Under the pieces are notes generated by a model, which was given only the letters and a program-made list of their open reading frames with translations, made no database searches and had not been told where the DNA came from. This document shows positions 38,106 through 47,550 of a stretch of DNA of 64,000 nucleotides, piece after piece. The stretch is from Marinicella algicola (GTDB taxonomy: Bacteria; Pseudomonadota; Gammaproteobacteria; Xanthomonadales; Marinicellaceae): positions 4,132,501 through 4,196,500 of the forward strand of contig NZ_JAQOMR010000001.1 of assembly GCF_028401385.1 (NCBI RefSeq), read 5' to 3'. Position 1 is the stretch's first letter. Each line of letters opens with the position of its first letter. Both the position numbers and the translations under genes were made by a program.

Positions 38106-38800
38106 CTAGAACCCCGTTCCGCGTCCGATTTCCGAGCGCAGCGTTGCAACGAGAATTTGCATGTCGAGCTTGAAGCTGTAGTTTGACACATAATAGAGAT
38201 CGCACATGATGCGCGCGCGTGCTTCACCCCGCCGTGTGGTCGGGCCACGCCAGCCCCTGATCTGCGCAAGGCCGCTCAGGCCGGGGCGCATAATGTGTCG
38301 CTGATGGTATTCCGGCACGAGCTCTTCAAACAGCATCCCGCTGGCCAGCATGCCGATGGCATGGCAACGCGGACCGATCAGCGACATGTCGCCCTTCAAC
38401 ACATTGATAAGCTGGGGAGCTCATCAATGTTTGAGCGCCGCAGGAAAGCACCCATCCTGGTGATGCGCGGATCGTTTTCGACAGTCTGCTTGATGCCACT
38501 TTTATCACCAAGATCTGTGCGCATAGAGCGGAACTTGAAGATGTTGATCTTCTTGCCGTGGCGTCCCCAGCGCAACTGGCTGAAAAATACGGGGCCGGGA
38601 CTGTCCAGCTTGATCAGGATTGCAACGACGATAAACAGCGGAGAGAGCGTCACAAGCGCCCCGAAGGACATGACGATATCGAACAGACGCTTGAGTGCGC
38701 ACTGGAATGTACGTCTTTTCGACGTATCAGAAATGACCAATTCGTGGCCAAATGCTCGTTTTGGCAAAGTGTTTACTTCTGAAATATGGGCCGTTGACAT
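38106..38800 (-). CDS. Undecaprenyl-phosphate sugar-1-phosphate transferase, ExoY/PssA-like (frameshifted)
   Basis: Membrane initiating glycosyltransferase for exopolysaccharide. Landmarks: KRLFDIVMSFGALVTLSPLF (membrane helix), KINIFKFRSMRTD, RRSNIDELP, KGDMSLIGPRCH (catalytic DE/IGPR region) and RPGLSGLAQIRGWRGPT. The frame breaks near 38418 in a CCCC/GGGG run; one base restored gives DELPQLINVLKGDMSLIGPR. Restored length is ~231 residues from the ATG at 38800 (a GTG at 38824 and a TTG at 38848 are alternatives). It carries out the first sugar transfer to the lipid carrier. No other polysaccharide gene is adjacent. Confidence 0.88.
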
Positions 38801-39373
38801 GGCCTGAAAATCTGCCGCGCTCACTGGGAAACCCTCGGAAGTGGACAATTACGTTGACTATTAATAAATTTTGAATGTGCTGACATATACCCTGTATTGC
38901 GCGCGCTGTCATCAGTTTCAGCCCTGTTTTTGAGCGCCTGCTGTTGAATCTGAATCCCTTGCGAACTTTGTCTTGTTTCATATCAAGCGCAGGTTGCACG
39001 ACGTGTCAGCTGACTTTCGCCCTAATTATTGAAAATCATGATTTTTTCTTGGAAAAATTTGTCCGTTGTTTTGGGCACTCGTCTTTTACGTGCCGACCTG
39101 CGGCCTGAGTCATGAGGTAAGCACGATGGAGTTATGCGCCAGGCGCATATCTTGGGTTGGCGATGAAACGTTCTTTCGCTGAAAGGACCGACAAGATCAG
39201 CTGCGAGTGCCGAAACGGAGGCGGAGCGAAGGTCGCTGTTCTTGCGCGCTTTTATCCGCGATCGCGAACGGCCATCTCCGGCTCAGCAAGGGGCGATGTG
39301 GCAAGACAGAACCAAGCCCAACACGACACCGCCAGTAGGCGGAAAATCACAACTTTAATATCTAAGGAAAGAA
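38801..39373. other. Non-coding region between sugar transferase and tRNA-Gly
   Basis: About 570 bp without a convincing gene. It holds the sugar-transferase promoter, an AT-rich stretch (39010-39070), and a palindrome TATGCGCC-A-GGCGCATA at 39133-39149 that could be an operator. A small plus-strand ORF from 39157 reads through the complement of the tRNA and is not credible. Confidence 0.6.
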
Positions 39374-39448
39374 TGGAGCGGGTGAGGCGATTCGAACGCC
39401 CGACCCCAACCTTGGCAAGGTTGTGCTCTACCCCTGAGCTACACCCGC
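39374..39448 (-). tRNA. tRNA-Gly (anticodon GCC)
   Basis: 75 nt including an encoded CCA. Acceptor stem GCGGGTG pairs with CACCCGC, followed by discriminator T and CCA. The D-arm is GCTC-AGGGGTA-GAGC. The anticodon arm is CAACC-TTGCCAA-GGTTG with anticodon GCC, and the T-arm contains TTCGAAT. Reads glycine codons GGC/GGU. Confidence 0.96.
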
Positions 39449-39940
39449 TCATCATACCGGTCAGGGGTAAGTGTTTGACCGGCGATGTCACCGTCTCGGC
39501 GACGAGGGCGTATATGGCCTAACCCGATTTCAAATGCAACAGGCAAATGACGGATTTTTGCATTTTTTGCGGCCACGAAATGTCGCATTATTTTCAATTT
39601 ATTAGCGCGGTGCCGGCGAAGTATCCGGCGCGGGAGGACGCGTGGTGACGCTTTTTCGGGTTGAAGGCGTGGTTTGTCGATAACCCGCAGCGTCGGTGGT
39701 GGTTGAAAGGCGCACTTGTTGTCCGGTTCCAGCTGTCTGGAAAGGGCTCAGAAACGGGGTGCTTTCGGTCGTCCGTTTCATACTGGACAAGTGCAATTTT
39801 CGGCGCTAACAAGGGTGCTGACACGAATTTGCAAGCGAAAAATGGGGTTTTATCGCATGTTTGGCTGCCTGGTGGCTGAGCTCTGACCCGGCCAGCAAAA
39901 GACGTGATCTCGTTTTCACAACAATCGGGAGGAAATAGAC
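39449..39940. other. Intergenic region upstream of the fucose-isomerase-like gene
   Basis: About 490 bp. It holds the tRNA-Gly promoter on the minus strand, an AT-rich stretch at 39540-39605, and the leader of the downstream gene with its GGGAGGAAA ribosome-binding site. A 7-bp inverted repeat (CCGGTCA / TGACCGG, 39457-39482) lies just upstream of the tRNA. No gene seen. Confidence 0.55.
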
Positions 39941-41530
39941 ATGACCGATATCATGCTGGTTGCCAGTGGTGACCTGCGCGAAAGCGCCAACACAAAATGC
40001 TGGCCCGCGCAAAAGGCGATGGAGGACAAGCTCGCCGCCGTCGTCGCTGAGATGGGGCATACGCTGAAACGCGCCCATCCGGAAAAGCCCGCTGGCCATG
40101 GCTTCATTGCCACCCAGCGCGAGGGCATGGATGTTTTCAAGTCGATCGATCCCGATGCGCCGATCATCGTAGCCGAGGCCGTCTGGCAATATTCGCACCA
40201 CGTGCTGCCGGGACTGTCTTCCCACAAGGGGCCGATCCTGACGGTCGCCAACTGGTCGGGGCAATGGCCAGGCCTTGTCGGGCTATTGAACCTCAACGGC
40301 TCGCTGACCAAGGCTGGTATTGGCTATTCCTCGCTCTGGAGCGAGACCTTCGAAGATGATTTCTTCCGCAGCGGCCTGAAAAGTTGGCTCGACACCGGCA
40401 CGATTGCCCATGACGAAAGCCATGTCCGCCCGTTTGACGCGACGACCGTGCCCACCGAAATTGCCGGCCTGGCCGATGACATTGCCGCCGACATGGCAGG
40501 CAACAAGGTCATTCTCGGCGTTTTCGACGAGGGCTGCATGGGCATGTATAATGCCATCATCCCGGACGAAATGCTGATGCCGCTCGGTGTGTTCAAGGAG
40601 CGGCTGTCGCAATCTGCGCTGTATCACGCTACCAAACAGATCTCCGATGACGAGGCCCGAGCGGCTTACCAGTGGATGCTCGACAAGGGCATGACCTTCC
40701 ATTTCGGTGCCGACCCCAAGGAAGAACTGACCGAGGATCAGGTCATTGACCAGTGCCGGATGTATATCGCGGCGGTCCGTCTGGCTGATTTCTTCGGCTG
40801 TGAGGCAATCGGCATCCAGTATCAGCAGGGTCTGAAGGATCTGTTGCCGGCCTCCGATCTGGTCGAGGGCATGCTCAACAATGACGACCGTCCGCCGGTG
40901 GCCCGTGAGGATGGCTCGGTCATCCGCGAGGGGCAGGCGATCGTGCACTTCAATGAAGTGGATGAATGTGCCGGTCTGGATGCAGTGCTGACCAACCGTT
41001 TGCACCGTGCGCTTGGGCAGCCGGTGGAAACCACGCTGCACGATTTGCGCTGGGGCGACGGCGACAAGTCGGGCTCGCGCGACGATTTCGTCTGGGTGTT
41101 CGAGATTTCCGGTGCGGTTCCGCCGGCCCACCACGAAGGCGGCTGGGCCGGTTCAGAAAGCTATCGCCAGCCGGCGATGTTCTTCCCCTTCGGTGGTGGC
41201 ACACTCAAGGGCTATGCCAAGCCCGGCGAAATCGTCTGGAGCCGTATCTTCATCAAGGACGGTGCGCTTCACATGGATATTGGTCGGGGGCAGGCGGTTG
41301 AGCTGCCGCCGGAAGAATGTGAGCGCCGCAGCCGCGCCACGGACTATCCCTGGCCGATCATGAATGCGGTTTTGACCGGCGTTTCGCGTGATCAGATGAT
41401 GGCTCGCCACAAGGCCAATCATATCCAGGTCGCCTATGCGCTTTCAGCCGAAGAGGCCGACAAGGCGATGATGGCAAAGGCCGCTCTTGCCGCGAAGATG
41501 GGCATGACGGTCAGCGTCTGCGGCGTTTGA
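39941..41530 (+). CDS. L-fucose/L-arabinose isomerase-like superfamily protein
   Basis: 529 residues, intact. The fold-family features are an N-terminal Rossmann-like part ([20 protein letters not shown]), a central region with [19 protein letters not shown], and a C-terminal part with [20 protein letters not shown]. It resembles rhizobial proteins annotated as fucose isomerase-like; whether it isomerises a sugar is not shown. It has a strong GGGAGGAAA ribosome-binding site. It stands alone between tRNA-Gly and the prolyl-tRNA editing protein, with no sugar-pathway genes next to it. Confidence 0.65.
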   Translation: MTDIMLVASGDLRESANTKCWPAQKAMEDKLAAVVAEMGHTLKRAHPEKPAGHGFIATQREGMDVFKSIDPDAPIIVAEAVWQYSHHVLPGLSSHKGPILTVANWSGQWPGLVGLLNLNGSLTKAGIGYSSLWSETFEDDFFRSGLKSWLDTGTIAHDESHVRPFDATTVPTEIAGLADDIAADMAGNKVILGVFDEGCMGMYNAIIPDEMLMPLGVFKERLSQSALYHATKQISDDEARAAYQWMLDKGMTFHFGADPKEELTEDQVIDQCRMYIAAVRLADFFGCEAIGIQYQQGLKDLLPASDLVEGMLNNDDRPPVAREDGSVIREGQAIVHFNEVDECAGLDAVLTNRLHRALGQPVETTLHDLRWGDGDKSGSRDDFVWVFEISGAVPPAHHEGGWAGSESYRQPAMFFPFGGGTLKGYAKPGEIVWSRIFIKDGALHMDIGRGQAVELPPEECERRSRATDYPWPIMNAVLTGVSRDQMMARHKANHIQVAYALSAEEADKAMMAKAALAAKMGMTVSVCGV

Positions 41531-41651
41531 GGCGTCCTGCCGCGATTTTGTTACAATGGCCCTGCGCAAGCGGGGCCATTGTTGCATTTGGCTGCGAATG
41601 GTGGTGAAACAGGCGCAACCTTGCTGACCGCGCCGAAAAGTGTCTTCCGCC

Positions 41652-42155
41652 ATGACCGCACCCAAGACGTCCGACGATCTCTTTGCCCATCTTGATGCGC
41701 TCGGTATTGCTTACGAGAACCGCGAGCACCGCGCGGTCTTCACCGTCGCCGAAGGCGATGATCTGCGCGAGGAAATTCCGGGCGGTCACACCAAGAACCT
41801 GTTCATCAAGGACAAGAAAAGCCGCTATTTTCTGCTGACCGTGGAAGAATACGCGACCGTGGATCTGAAACAGGTCCATACGCTGATTGGCGCGTCGGGT
41901 CGGGTGTCCTTCGGCAAGCCGGATGCGATGATGGCATATCTCGGCGTTGAGCCGGGGTCGGTCACCGCGCTCGGGGCCATCAATGATACGAAACATCAGG
42001 TGACGTTTATTCTCGATTCCGACCTGATGGAGAATGAAATTATCAACTGTCATCCGCTGCGCAATTCGGCAACAACCTCGATCCAGCGCGATGATCTGCT
42101 GCGCTTCATCCGGACGACGGGGCACGAGCCGCTTGTCTTGAAAGTGACAGCGTGA
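41652..42155 (+). CDS. Prolyl-tRNA editing protein, YbaK/ProXp-ala (PrdX) family
   Basis: ~167 residues with the YbaK/EbsC deacylase fold. Visible motifs are GGHTKNLFIKDKKSRYFLLT, ATVDLKQVHTLIGASGRVSF, and VEPGSVTALGAINDTKHQVT, with the conserved Lys in the first. It hydrolyses Ala-tRNA(Pro) mischarged by prolyl-tRNA synthetase. Start ATG at 41652 was chosen; a GTG four codons earlier is possible. Confidence 0.88.
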   Translation: MTAPKTSDDLFAHLDALGIAYENREHRAVFTVAEGDDLREEIPGGHTKNLFIKDKKSRYFLLTVEEYATVDLKQVHTLIGASGRVSFGKPDAMMAYLGVEPGSVTALGAINDTKHQVTFILDSDLMENEIINCHPLRNSATTSIQRDDLLRFIRTTGHEPLVLKVTA

Positions 42156-42212
42156 CACACGATCTACAAACAAAGACGGAACGGGCCTTTCGGGCCAGAC
42201 GGGGAGAATTTG

Positions 42213-43186
42213 ATGAGCGGTTTTGACAATCCATATGGCGGCGCCTTTGGCGGTCAAATGAATGTAACGGCCGATGGCGCAACAAATGACGCAACGCCGC
42301 CCGGCGGGCTGATCAAGGACACGACGACAGCCGATTTCGGCAAGGATGTCATCGAAGAATCGCGCAATCAGCCTGTGCTGGTCGACTTCTGGGCGCCGTG
42401 GTGCGGCCCGTGCAAACAGCTTGGCCCGATCATTGAAAAGGCGGTCAACGGCGCCGGCGGCAAGGTCAAGCTGGCCAAAATGAATATTGACGATCACCCG
42501 GCGGTTGCCGGCCAGCTCGGCGTCCAGTCCATTCCGGCTGTCATCGCGTTTTCCAATGGCCAGCCGGTCGATGGTTTCATGGGCGCCGTGCCCGAAAGCC
42601 AGGTGAATGAGTTCATTGCCAAGCTTTCCGATGCCAGCCCGTCTGAACAGGATCGCAAGGCCGAAATTGCCTCGGCGCTCGATCAGGCCGAGCAGCTTCT
42701 GGCCGAAGAAAAGCTGCAGGAAGCCGGCCAGCTTTTGCCGCCGTCATGCAGGCCGACCCGGAAAACCCCAAGGCTCTTGCCGGTATCGGGCGCTGCATGG
42801 TCGCAGCCGGCCAGCTCGATCGCGCCAAGCAGGTGCTGGATCAGGTACCGGAAGAGCTGAAAGAGGACGACGCAATCAAGGCGCTTGCCGCCCGCATCGC
42901 GCAGATCGAGGAAGCCCGCAAGTTCGGCGACCCGGCAGTTCTTGAACAGGCGCTGGCCGATAATCCCGATGATCACGCTTCCCGCGTGAAATTAGCCAAG
43001 GTGCTGAATGCGGAAGGCAAGCGTGAAGAAGCGGCCGATCATCTGTTGACGATCATGCGCAAGGATCGCGAATTCGAAGATGATGGCGCGCGCAAGCAGC
43101 TTGTCGCTTTCTTCGAGGCCTGGGGTCCGAAGGATCCGGCGACGATTGTTGCACGCCGCAGGCTGTCCACGATCCTGTTTTCATAA
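42213..43186 (+). CDS. ybbN: Thioredoxin-domain co-chaperone YbbN/CnoX (frameshifted)
   Basis: Thioredoxin domain with WAPWCGPCKQLGP and the cis-Pro region VQSIPAVIAFSNGQPVDGF. C-terminal TPR-like repeats follow (DPENPKALAGIGRCMVAAGQ; DDHASRVKLAKVLNAEGKRE). The frame breaks near 42738; restoring one base gives LLPAVMQADPENPKAL and ~323 residues. This architecture marks the YbbN (CnoX) chaperedoxins that protect folding clients under oxidative stress. It is the first of three genes (YbbN, Lon N-domain protein, Trm112), a conserved rhizobial order. Confidence 0.9.
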
Positions 43187-43198
43187 AGAGATTGTGTC

Positions 43199-43864
43199 AT
43201 GCAGGTTGGCAATGCCCGATATATCACCCGCAAGGATCTGCCGGACGTCGTTCCGGTCTTTCCGCTGACGGGTGGTTTGCTGCTGCCGCAGGGGCAACTC
43301 CCGCTCAATATTTTCGAACCGCGCTATCTGGCGATGGTGGATCAGGCGGTTACCGGTAACCGGCTGATTGCCATGGTTCAGCCGTCCCACCATGATGATT
43401 CGCTCAACGTCGACGATCAGACGCCGCTTTCCAATATCGGTTGTGTCGGGCGGATCACCTCGTTTGCTGAGACCGGTGACGGCCGTTATCTTGTGGCGCT
43501 GACCGGCATCTGCCGGGTTCGGCTGATCGAGGAGGTGCGCACCGCCAAGCCGTTCCGCAGTTTCGAGATGACGCCGTTTCTCGGTGATCTCAACCTCGAG
43601 GCGCAGGAGGCCGATGTTGATCGTGCCGCCTTGCTTGAGGCCTTCCGTGATTATCTCGATGCCGAGGGGCTCGATACGGAGTGGGAGCATATCGAGCAGG
43701 CGAGCAATCTGACGCTGGTCAACTCGCTTTCGATGATGGCGCCGTTCGGCCCCGCCGAAAAGCAGGCCTTGCTGGAAGCCCCGGATTTGAAGAACCGCGC
43801 TGAGATGTTTGTCGCGATCATCGAATTTGCGCTTGCCGGCGACCCCGGCGGCAAGCTGCAATAG
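43199..43864 (+). CDS. Lon N-terminal (LON substrate-binding) domain protein
   Basis: 221 residues. Motifs PLTGGLLLPQGQLPLNIFEP and YLAMVDQAVTGNRLIAMVQP mark the Lon N-domain (PF02190) without an ATPase or protease part. Such stand-alone LON proteins lie next to YbbN in many alphaproteobacteria. The exact role is unknown, presumably binding of unfolded polypeptides. It begins 12 bp after the YbbN stop, consistent with one operon. Confidence 0.88.
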   Translation: MQVGNARYITRKDLPDVVPVFPLTGGLLLPQGQLPLNIFEPRYLAMVDQAVTGNRLIAMVQPSHHDDSLNVDDQTPLSNIGCVGRITSFAETGDGRYLVALTGICRVRLIEEVRTAKPFRSFEMTPFLGDLNLEAQEADVDRAALLEAFRDYLDAEGLDTEWEHIEQASNLTLVNSLSMMAPFGPAEKQALLEAPDLKNRAEMFVAIIEFALAGDPGGKLQ

Positions 43865-43876
43865 GTGCCCCGAGCG

Positions 43877-44065
43877 ATGAAATCCAAAGATCGCGCAATC
43901 GATCCGAAAATGCTGGAGCTTCTGGTCTGTCCGGTCACCAAGGGCCGGCTCGCCTACGACGCCGAGCGCCAGGAGCTTGTTTCCGAAAAGGCGCGGCTGG
44001 CCTATCCCATCCGCGATGGTGTTCCGATTATGCTTTCCTCTGAGGCCCGGCCCATCGAGCCTTAA
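43877..44065 (+). CDS. Trm112 family zinc-ribbon protein
   Basis: 62 residues: [20 protein letters not shown] then [12 protein letters not shown], the Trm112/UPF0434 pattern. One Cys of a degenerate zinc ribbon is visible (LLVCPVTKG). Trm112 proteins activate RNA and protein methyltransferases. It starts 12 bp after the LON protein gene; a GTG at 43865 is an alternative start. Confidence 0.88.
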   Translation: MKSKDRAIDPKMLELLVCPVTKGRLAYDAERQELVSEKARLAYPIRDGVPIMLSSEARPIEP

Positions 44066-44160
44066 GCATTCGGAAAGGCTTGAGCGATCTTGTTCGTGAC
44101 GGCACTTGCCGATAGCCAAGCGCTTGACTACGCTTTGCTGCAACAGGGGTGGCGAGAGCG

Positions 44161-45039
44161 ATGGCGCGCAAAATCATACCGGGCCCGGCAGGCGACGAAT
44201 TCTATCCGGTCCGGATCGAGAAGGTTTATTTCAAGCGGGGCGATCTGATTGTCGTTGATGCTCCGCTTTACGATCTGGCGACTGCAAACGGCCAGCAGAT
44301 GTGCATCCGCGCCAGCGAGAGCGGGAAGACGGTGTCCGAGCCTCATCCGGCAGGCACGATCCTGCCCTCACGTAAACCTCTGGCTGAGATAGACGTTAGG
44401 TGGGGCGGGGACGTGTCGGAGGCGGGTGCTGATGAAGACCCTGAAGCGGTGACTGCGACAGCCTCGCTGCGGCGGGTGGATTTGCACACACCCGTGGACG
44501 CCGAGCTCTACCCGGCAACTATCCTGAAAGTGCATGCAGAGCCGGGCGGGCGCATAGAACGTGGCAGCAGGCTCTACACGATCGAAACGGCATCGGGTGC
44601 GGAGATCCCGCTTGAGATGCCGCTCTCCGGTCGGATCCTTTCCAGCAACGACAAGCGCAACCTGACGCGTCAACGGGCGATTGCGGTTCTTGAGCCCGAC
44701 GAGGACGACCCACTCGCCGCGGCACTCGGGACAGCAAGTGGTGTTTATCTTCTGGCGGGTGGTACTTTTGCGAGCAACGGCGGCGAGGCTGATGCAAGCG
44801 ATGAAGAAGAGGTTGTAGCGGCACCGCAGACAAGCTCGAAGCGTTGGGGGTATGGTTTCATCGCCGGGCTGTGCATTATTGCCCTCGTGCTCGCCTCAGG
44901 CTGGTATGTTTTGACCTATGTGCCCTACGATCTCGATGGCAGTCATGCCGAGACCTATTATGGAAAGCGCGTCAACGACGATCTGCTGGGCGGAAAACGC
45001 CGGCTTTTCACATCGGACGAGACAGCAGAGGGAATTTGA
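44161..45039 (+). CDS. Membrane protein with tandem half-barrel (biotinyl/lipoyl-like) domains, unknown function
   Basis: 292 residues, not recognised. Two related ~72-residue domains are visible: residues ~5-78 (AGDEFYPVRIEKVYFKRGDL) and ~106-180 (VDAELYPATILKVHAEPGGR). Both carry the P-x-E-x-YP-x-x-I-x-KV pattern and a TA-x-G turn (LYDLATANG / LYTIETASG). The folds resemble lipoyl/HlyD half-barrels but lack the acceptor Lys. An acidic linker leads to one membrane span at ~230-255 (FIAGLCIIALVLASGWYVLT), with the C-terminal ~35 residues probably periplasmic. It is 3 bp upstream of the secreted-protein gene. A GTG at 44149 is an alternative start. Confidence 0.6.
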   Translation: MARKIIPGPAGDEFYPVRIEKVYFKRGDLIVVDAPLYDLATANGQQMCIRASESGKTVSEPHPAGTILPSRKPLAEIDVRWGGDVSEAGADEDPEAVTATASLRRVDLHTPVDAELYPATILKVHAEPGGRIERGSRLYTIETASGAEIPLEMPLSGRILSSNDKRNLTRQRAIAVLEPDEDDPLAAALGTASGVYLLAGGTFASNGGEADASDEEEVVAAPQTSSKRWGYGFIAGLCIIALVLASGWYVLTYVPYDLDGSHAETYYGKRVNDDLLGGKRRLFTSDETAEGI

Positions 45040-45042
45040 AGA

Positions 45043-46433
45043 ATGGCTCAATTCCTGAGCGGGGGCGGGCCGCGGCGGCCGCTTCGTTGTCCTATGACCT
45101 TTCAGCGGCCTCACGCAGGATGCTGGCGCTTTTCGTCGTGGTATTGCTGTTCCTGCCGGTGGCAGCGATGGCGGAAGGCGAGCGTGTCATCGTGACCGAA
45201 GGAATCAGTACAAGGCGACGTTCACGCACCCGCTCCTTGATGAGGATGTCGCGCCTGCTTCGACCGTGATGATCTTCTGGGATGCCGAGCTGACGATGGG
45301 GCTTCTTTCTGGCGAGCCGGTGTTTTCTACCCGGTTTCGCTACAGTCTCGAGGATTATCTTTACGCTTTGCCGAGCCTCGGTCCGGGCAATGTCCAGCTC
45401 TGGTCGCCGGGTGGCGCGGCTGAGGGCAGTGCCGCCTTGCCTGATGGCGCCCCGCTTGTGTATCCCCACGCGGTCAGTCTGGTTTTTCGCTTCTATGTTG
45501 AAAGTCAAAATGCCTTTGTCGGCATTGTTCAGAACGTGGTGGCACCGGGCCAGTCCGGGAATGGGCTTTCAATCTGCCGAAAAGTCCGGATTGGTCAGAG
45601 ACTTTTCGCTGGGAAAGTGGCGTCGCCAAGGGCGAATGGCTCTCCGAAGAGACTGCGAAAAGGGTCTGGGACGAGGCTTTGCGGCCAGACGGCGTCCGCA
45701 TCGCCGGTATCGAATGGTCGACGGCCGACCTGATGGCATATCTCGCCGAGAAAAACATGCGCAACCGCGCCATCGCCGCAGCTGAAGCGGTCAATCGCCT
45801 GCTTTCCGGCGCCGAACGCAGTTTCGGCTATGATATCGAGGCGATGCGCGAGGACCCGAAGCAGTTCGAAGAACCTGCCTTCCGGCCCGCAGTGCCGCTC
45901 GCGCTGTTGCGCAAGCTTGAGCGCCTTTTCAATCTGCCGGAAAGCCTGAAGCATGGCGATCCGACGGCCTATAACCAGGCCCGCGACGATGCCGCCGCAA
46001 TGATGGCGCTGTTGGAAGAAGATGTTGCGTCCTATGAGGATCCCGGACCTCTGCGTGCAGAGCTTCCCAGCGGAGTGGAGATGATTTTCGAAGAAGACGG
46101 CCTGCAGCCGATCTTTGTCGAATTGCCACTTGTCTTTACGCTCATTGATAATGGCCGTGAGGATGTCGACCGCGTGGAGTTGACGATTACCGACAGTTCC
46201 GGTGTCGCCTATGCGCAGACGGTGGATCTGGTCAGCGGCGGCACCCGTTTCGAGCCTTCCGTTAGGCCGGGGGCGTGCGGATTGCGATCAAGGCGCTCGG
46301 TGAAGGCGCGGTTGGTCAGAACACCTGTACGATCATGGTGCAATCAACCGTCCTCAAGGGTGCTGCAGTTCAGGAATACAGCCTCAGGGCGGGTGAGACG
46401 GCGACACTGCTCGTCTTTGCCGAGGGGAGATAG
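45043..46433 (+). CDS. Secreted protein of unknown function, partner of the pseudo-protease (several frameshifts)
   Basis: Reassembled from four frames. A hydrophobic export signal is visible: MLALFVVVLLFLPVAAMAEG. The mature part begins ERVIVTEG and continues NQYKATFTHPLLDEDVAPAS, then WAFNLPKSPDWSETFRWESG, a helical central region (NRAIAAAEAVNRLLSGAERS), and a beta-rich C-terminus ending ETATLLVFAEGR. Shifts lie near 45070, 45205, 45560 and 46275, each one missing base. The ATG at 45043 needs the first correction; otherwise translation may begin at 45120. No named family recognised. It sits between the half-barrel membrane protein and the trypsin-fold protein. Confidence 0.55.
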
Positions 46434-46437
46434 GAGC

Positions 46438-47518
46438 GTGTGGGTGTATCTGTCCTTGTTGAATTGGTTTCGTTGCGCTGCCACGGGCGTGTCAGCTGCC
46501 ATTTTTGCCTCGCCGTTGTTCCGGTTGATGCGCGGGCGCAGACGGCCGCAGATCCCGTCTTGGGGCGCGAAGCCGGGGACAATTCTCTCGCCGCAATCAT
46601 GACCGGCATCGATCAGGTGGTCTGCAGTGCGACCGTGATTGGCCCGCGCCATGTCATCACGGCGGCGGCCTGTGTCATCGATCCGGGCACCGGTGAGGTC
46701 ATTGCGGACCGGCAGGTCATGCCGCGCCTCGATCTCAAAGAGGGGAACATTCCTGTATCGCGCCGCTTTATCATGCGGGTCTATCTGCCGGTCGAAGAAG
46801 CCCCTTTGGCCCGGGCCGTTCGCTGGATGGCCAGATCGCGATTGTCGAGGTTGGCGAGCTTGCCGGTCGCGCGCCATTCGCTTCGGAGACAGATGAGGCG
46901 GTCTTTCGCCGGCACAGTGCTGCTCTGCAGGATGATGTACTGGCTGTCCGGTTTTACGATGCGGCCTCAGGCGCGCCGATGCTGAGCCGCGCATGTGCGG
47001 CACTGTCGATCGGGGCGGGTGACAGTATGTCACTCAATTGCACGCTGTCCGATGCCGCAGCGGGTGCGGCTATACGCTCGGCTTCCGGCGTTGTCGGGAT
47101 CTATCTCTCTTCCGGTCGCGGCCGTTATCTCGGAAAGGCAGAGGCAGAGGCAATTGGCCGGGTTGTAACCGGCGTCGGCTCACCTTTCTTTCGCGCGATC
47201 GAAGCCGATCCCAAGCTCTTCATCACATTTGTGCTCACCAACAGGTGCGAGGTTCCTGTTGATTATAGCGTGCTGTACCGGGCGATGGATGCGGCTGAAA
47301 GCGGAGCGTTCACGGAAGTTTCCGGCCGTGTTGACGCCGGGGAGAGCCGCTTCGTCGACCTCATGACGGATAACGGCGTTGTCTATATGCGCGGCACTGC
47401 CGGAAACGGCGCGTTCGTGTGGGAGGGCGGCCGGGTCTTTGAGGGCGGGCGTTATTTCAATATCCGCATCAATGGCTGGGGCGACTATTTCCACGCGCTG
47501 AACTGCAACCGCGGATAA
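46438..47518 (+). CDS. Secreted trypsin-fold protein lacking the catalytic triad (two frameshifts)
   Basis: Reassembled from frames joined near 46503 (T-run) and 46825. A signal peptide precedes QTAADPVLGREAGDNSLAAI. The S1 protease landmarks occur in order, but the catalytic residues are changed: TAAAC where TAAHC is expected, GQIAIVEV where a DIAL-type Asp motif is expected, and SDAAAGAAI then SGVVGIY where GDSGGP is expected. So His, Asp and Ser are all replaced while the surrounding fold signature remains. A C-terminal ~100-residue domain follows (EADPKLFITFVLTNRCEVPV...GWGDYFHALNC). It is the last gene of a three-gene cluster and converges with the octopine-dehydrogenase-like gene. Confidence 0.6.
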
Positions 47519-47550
47519 GGCCGCCGGATACGACGGGCCTCCCGTTGGTC

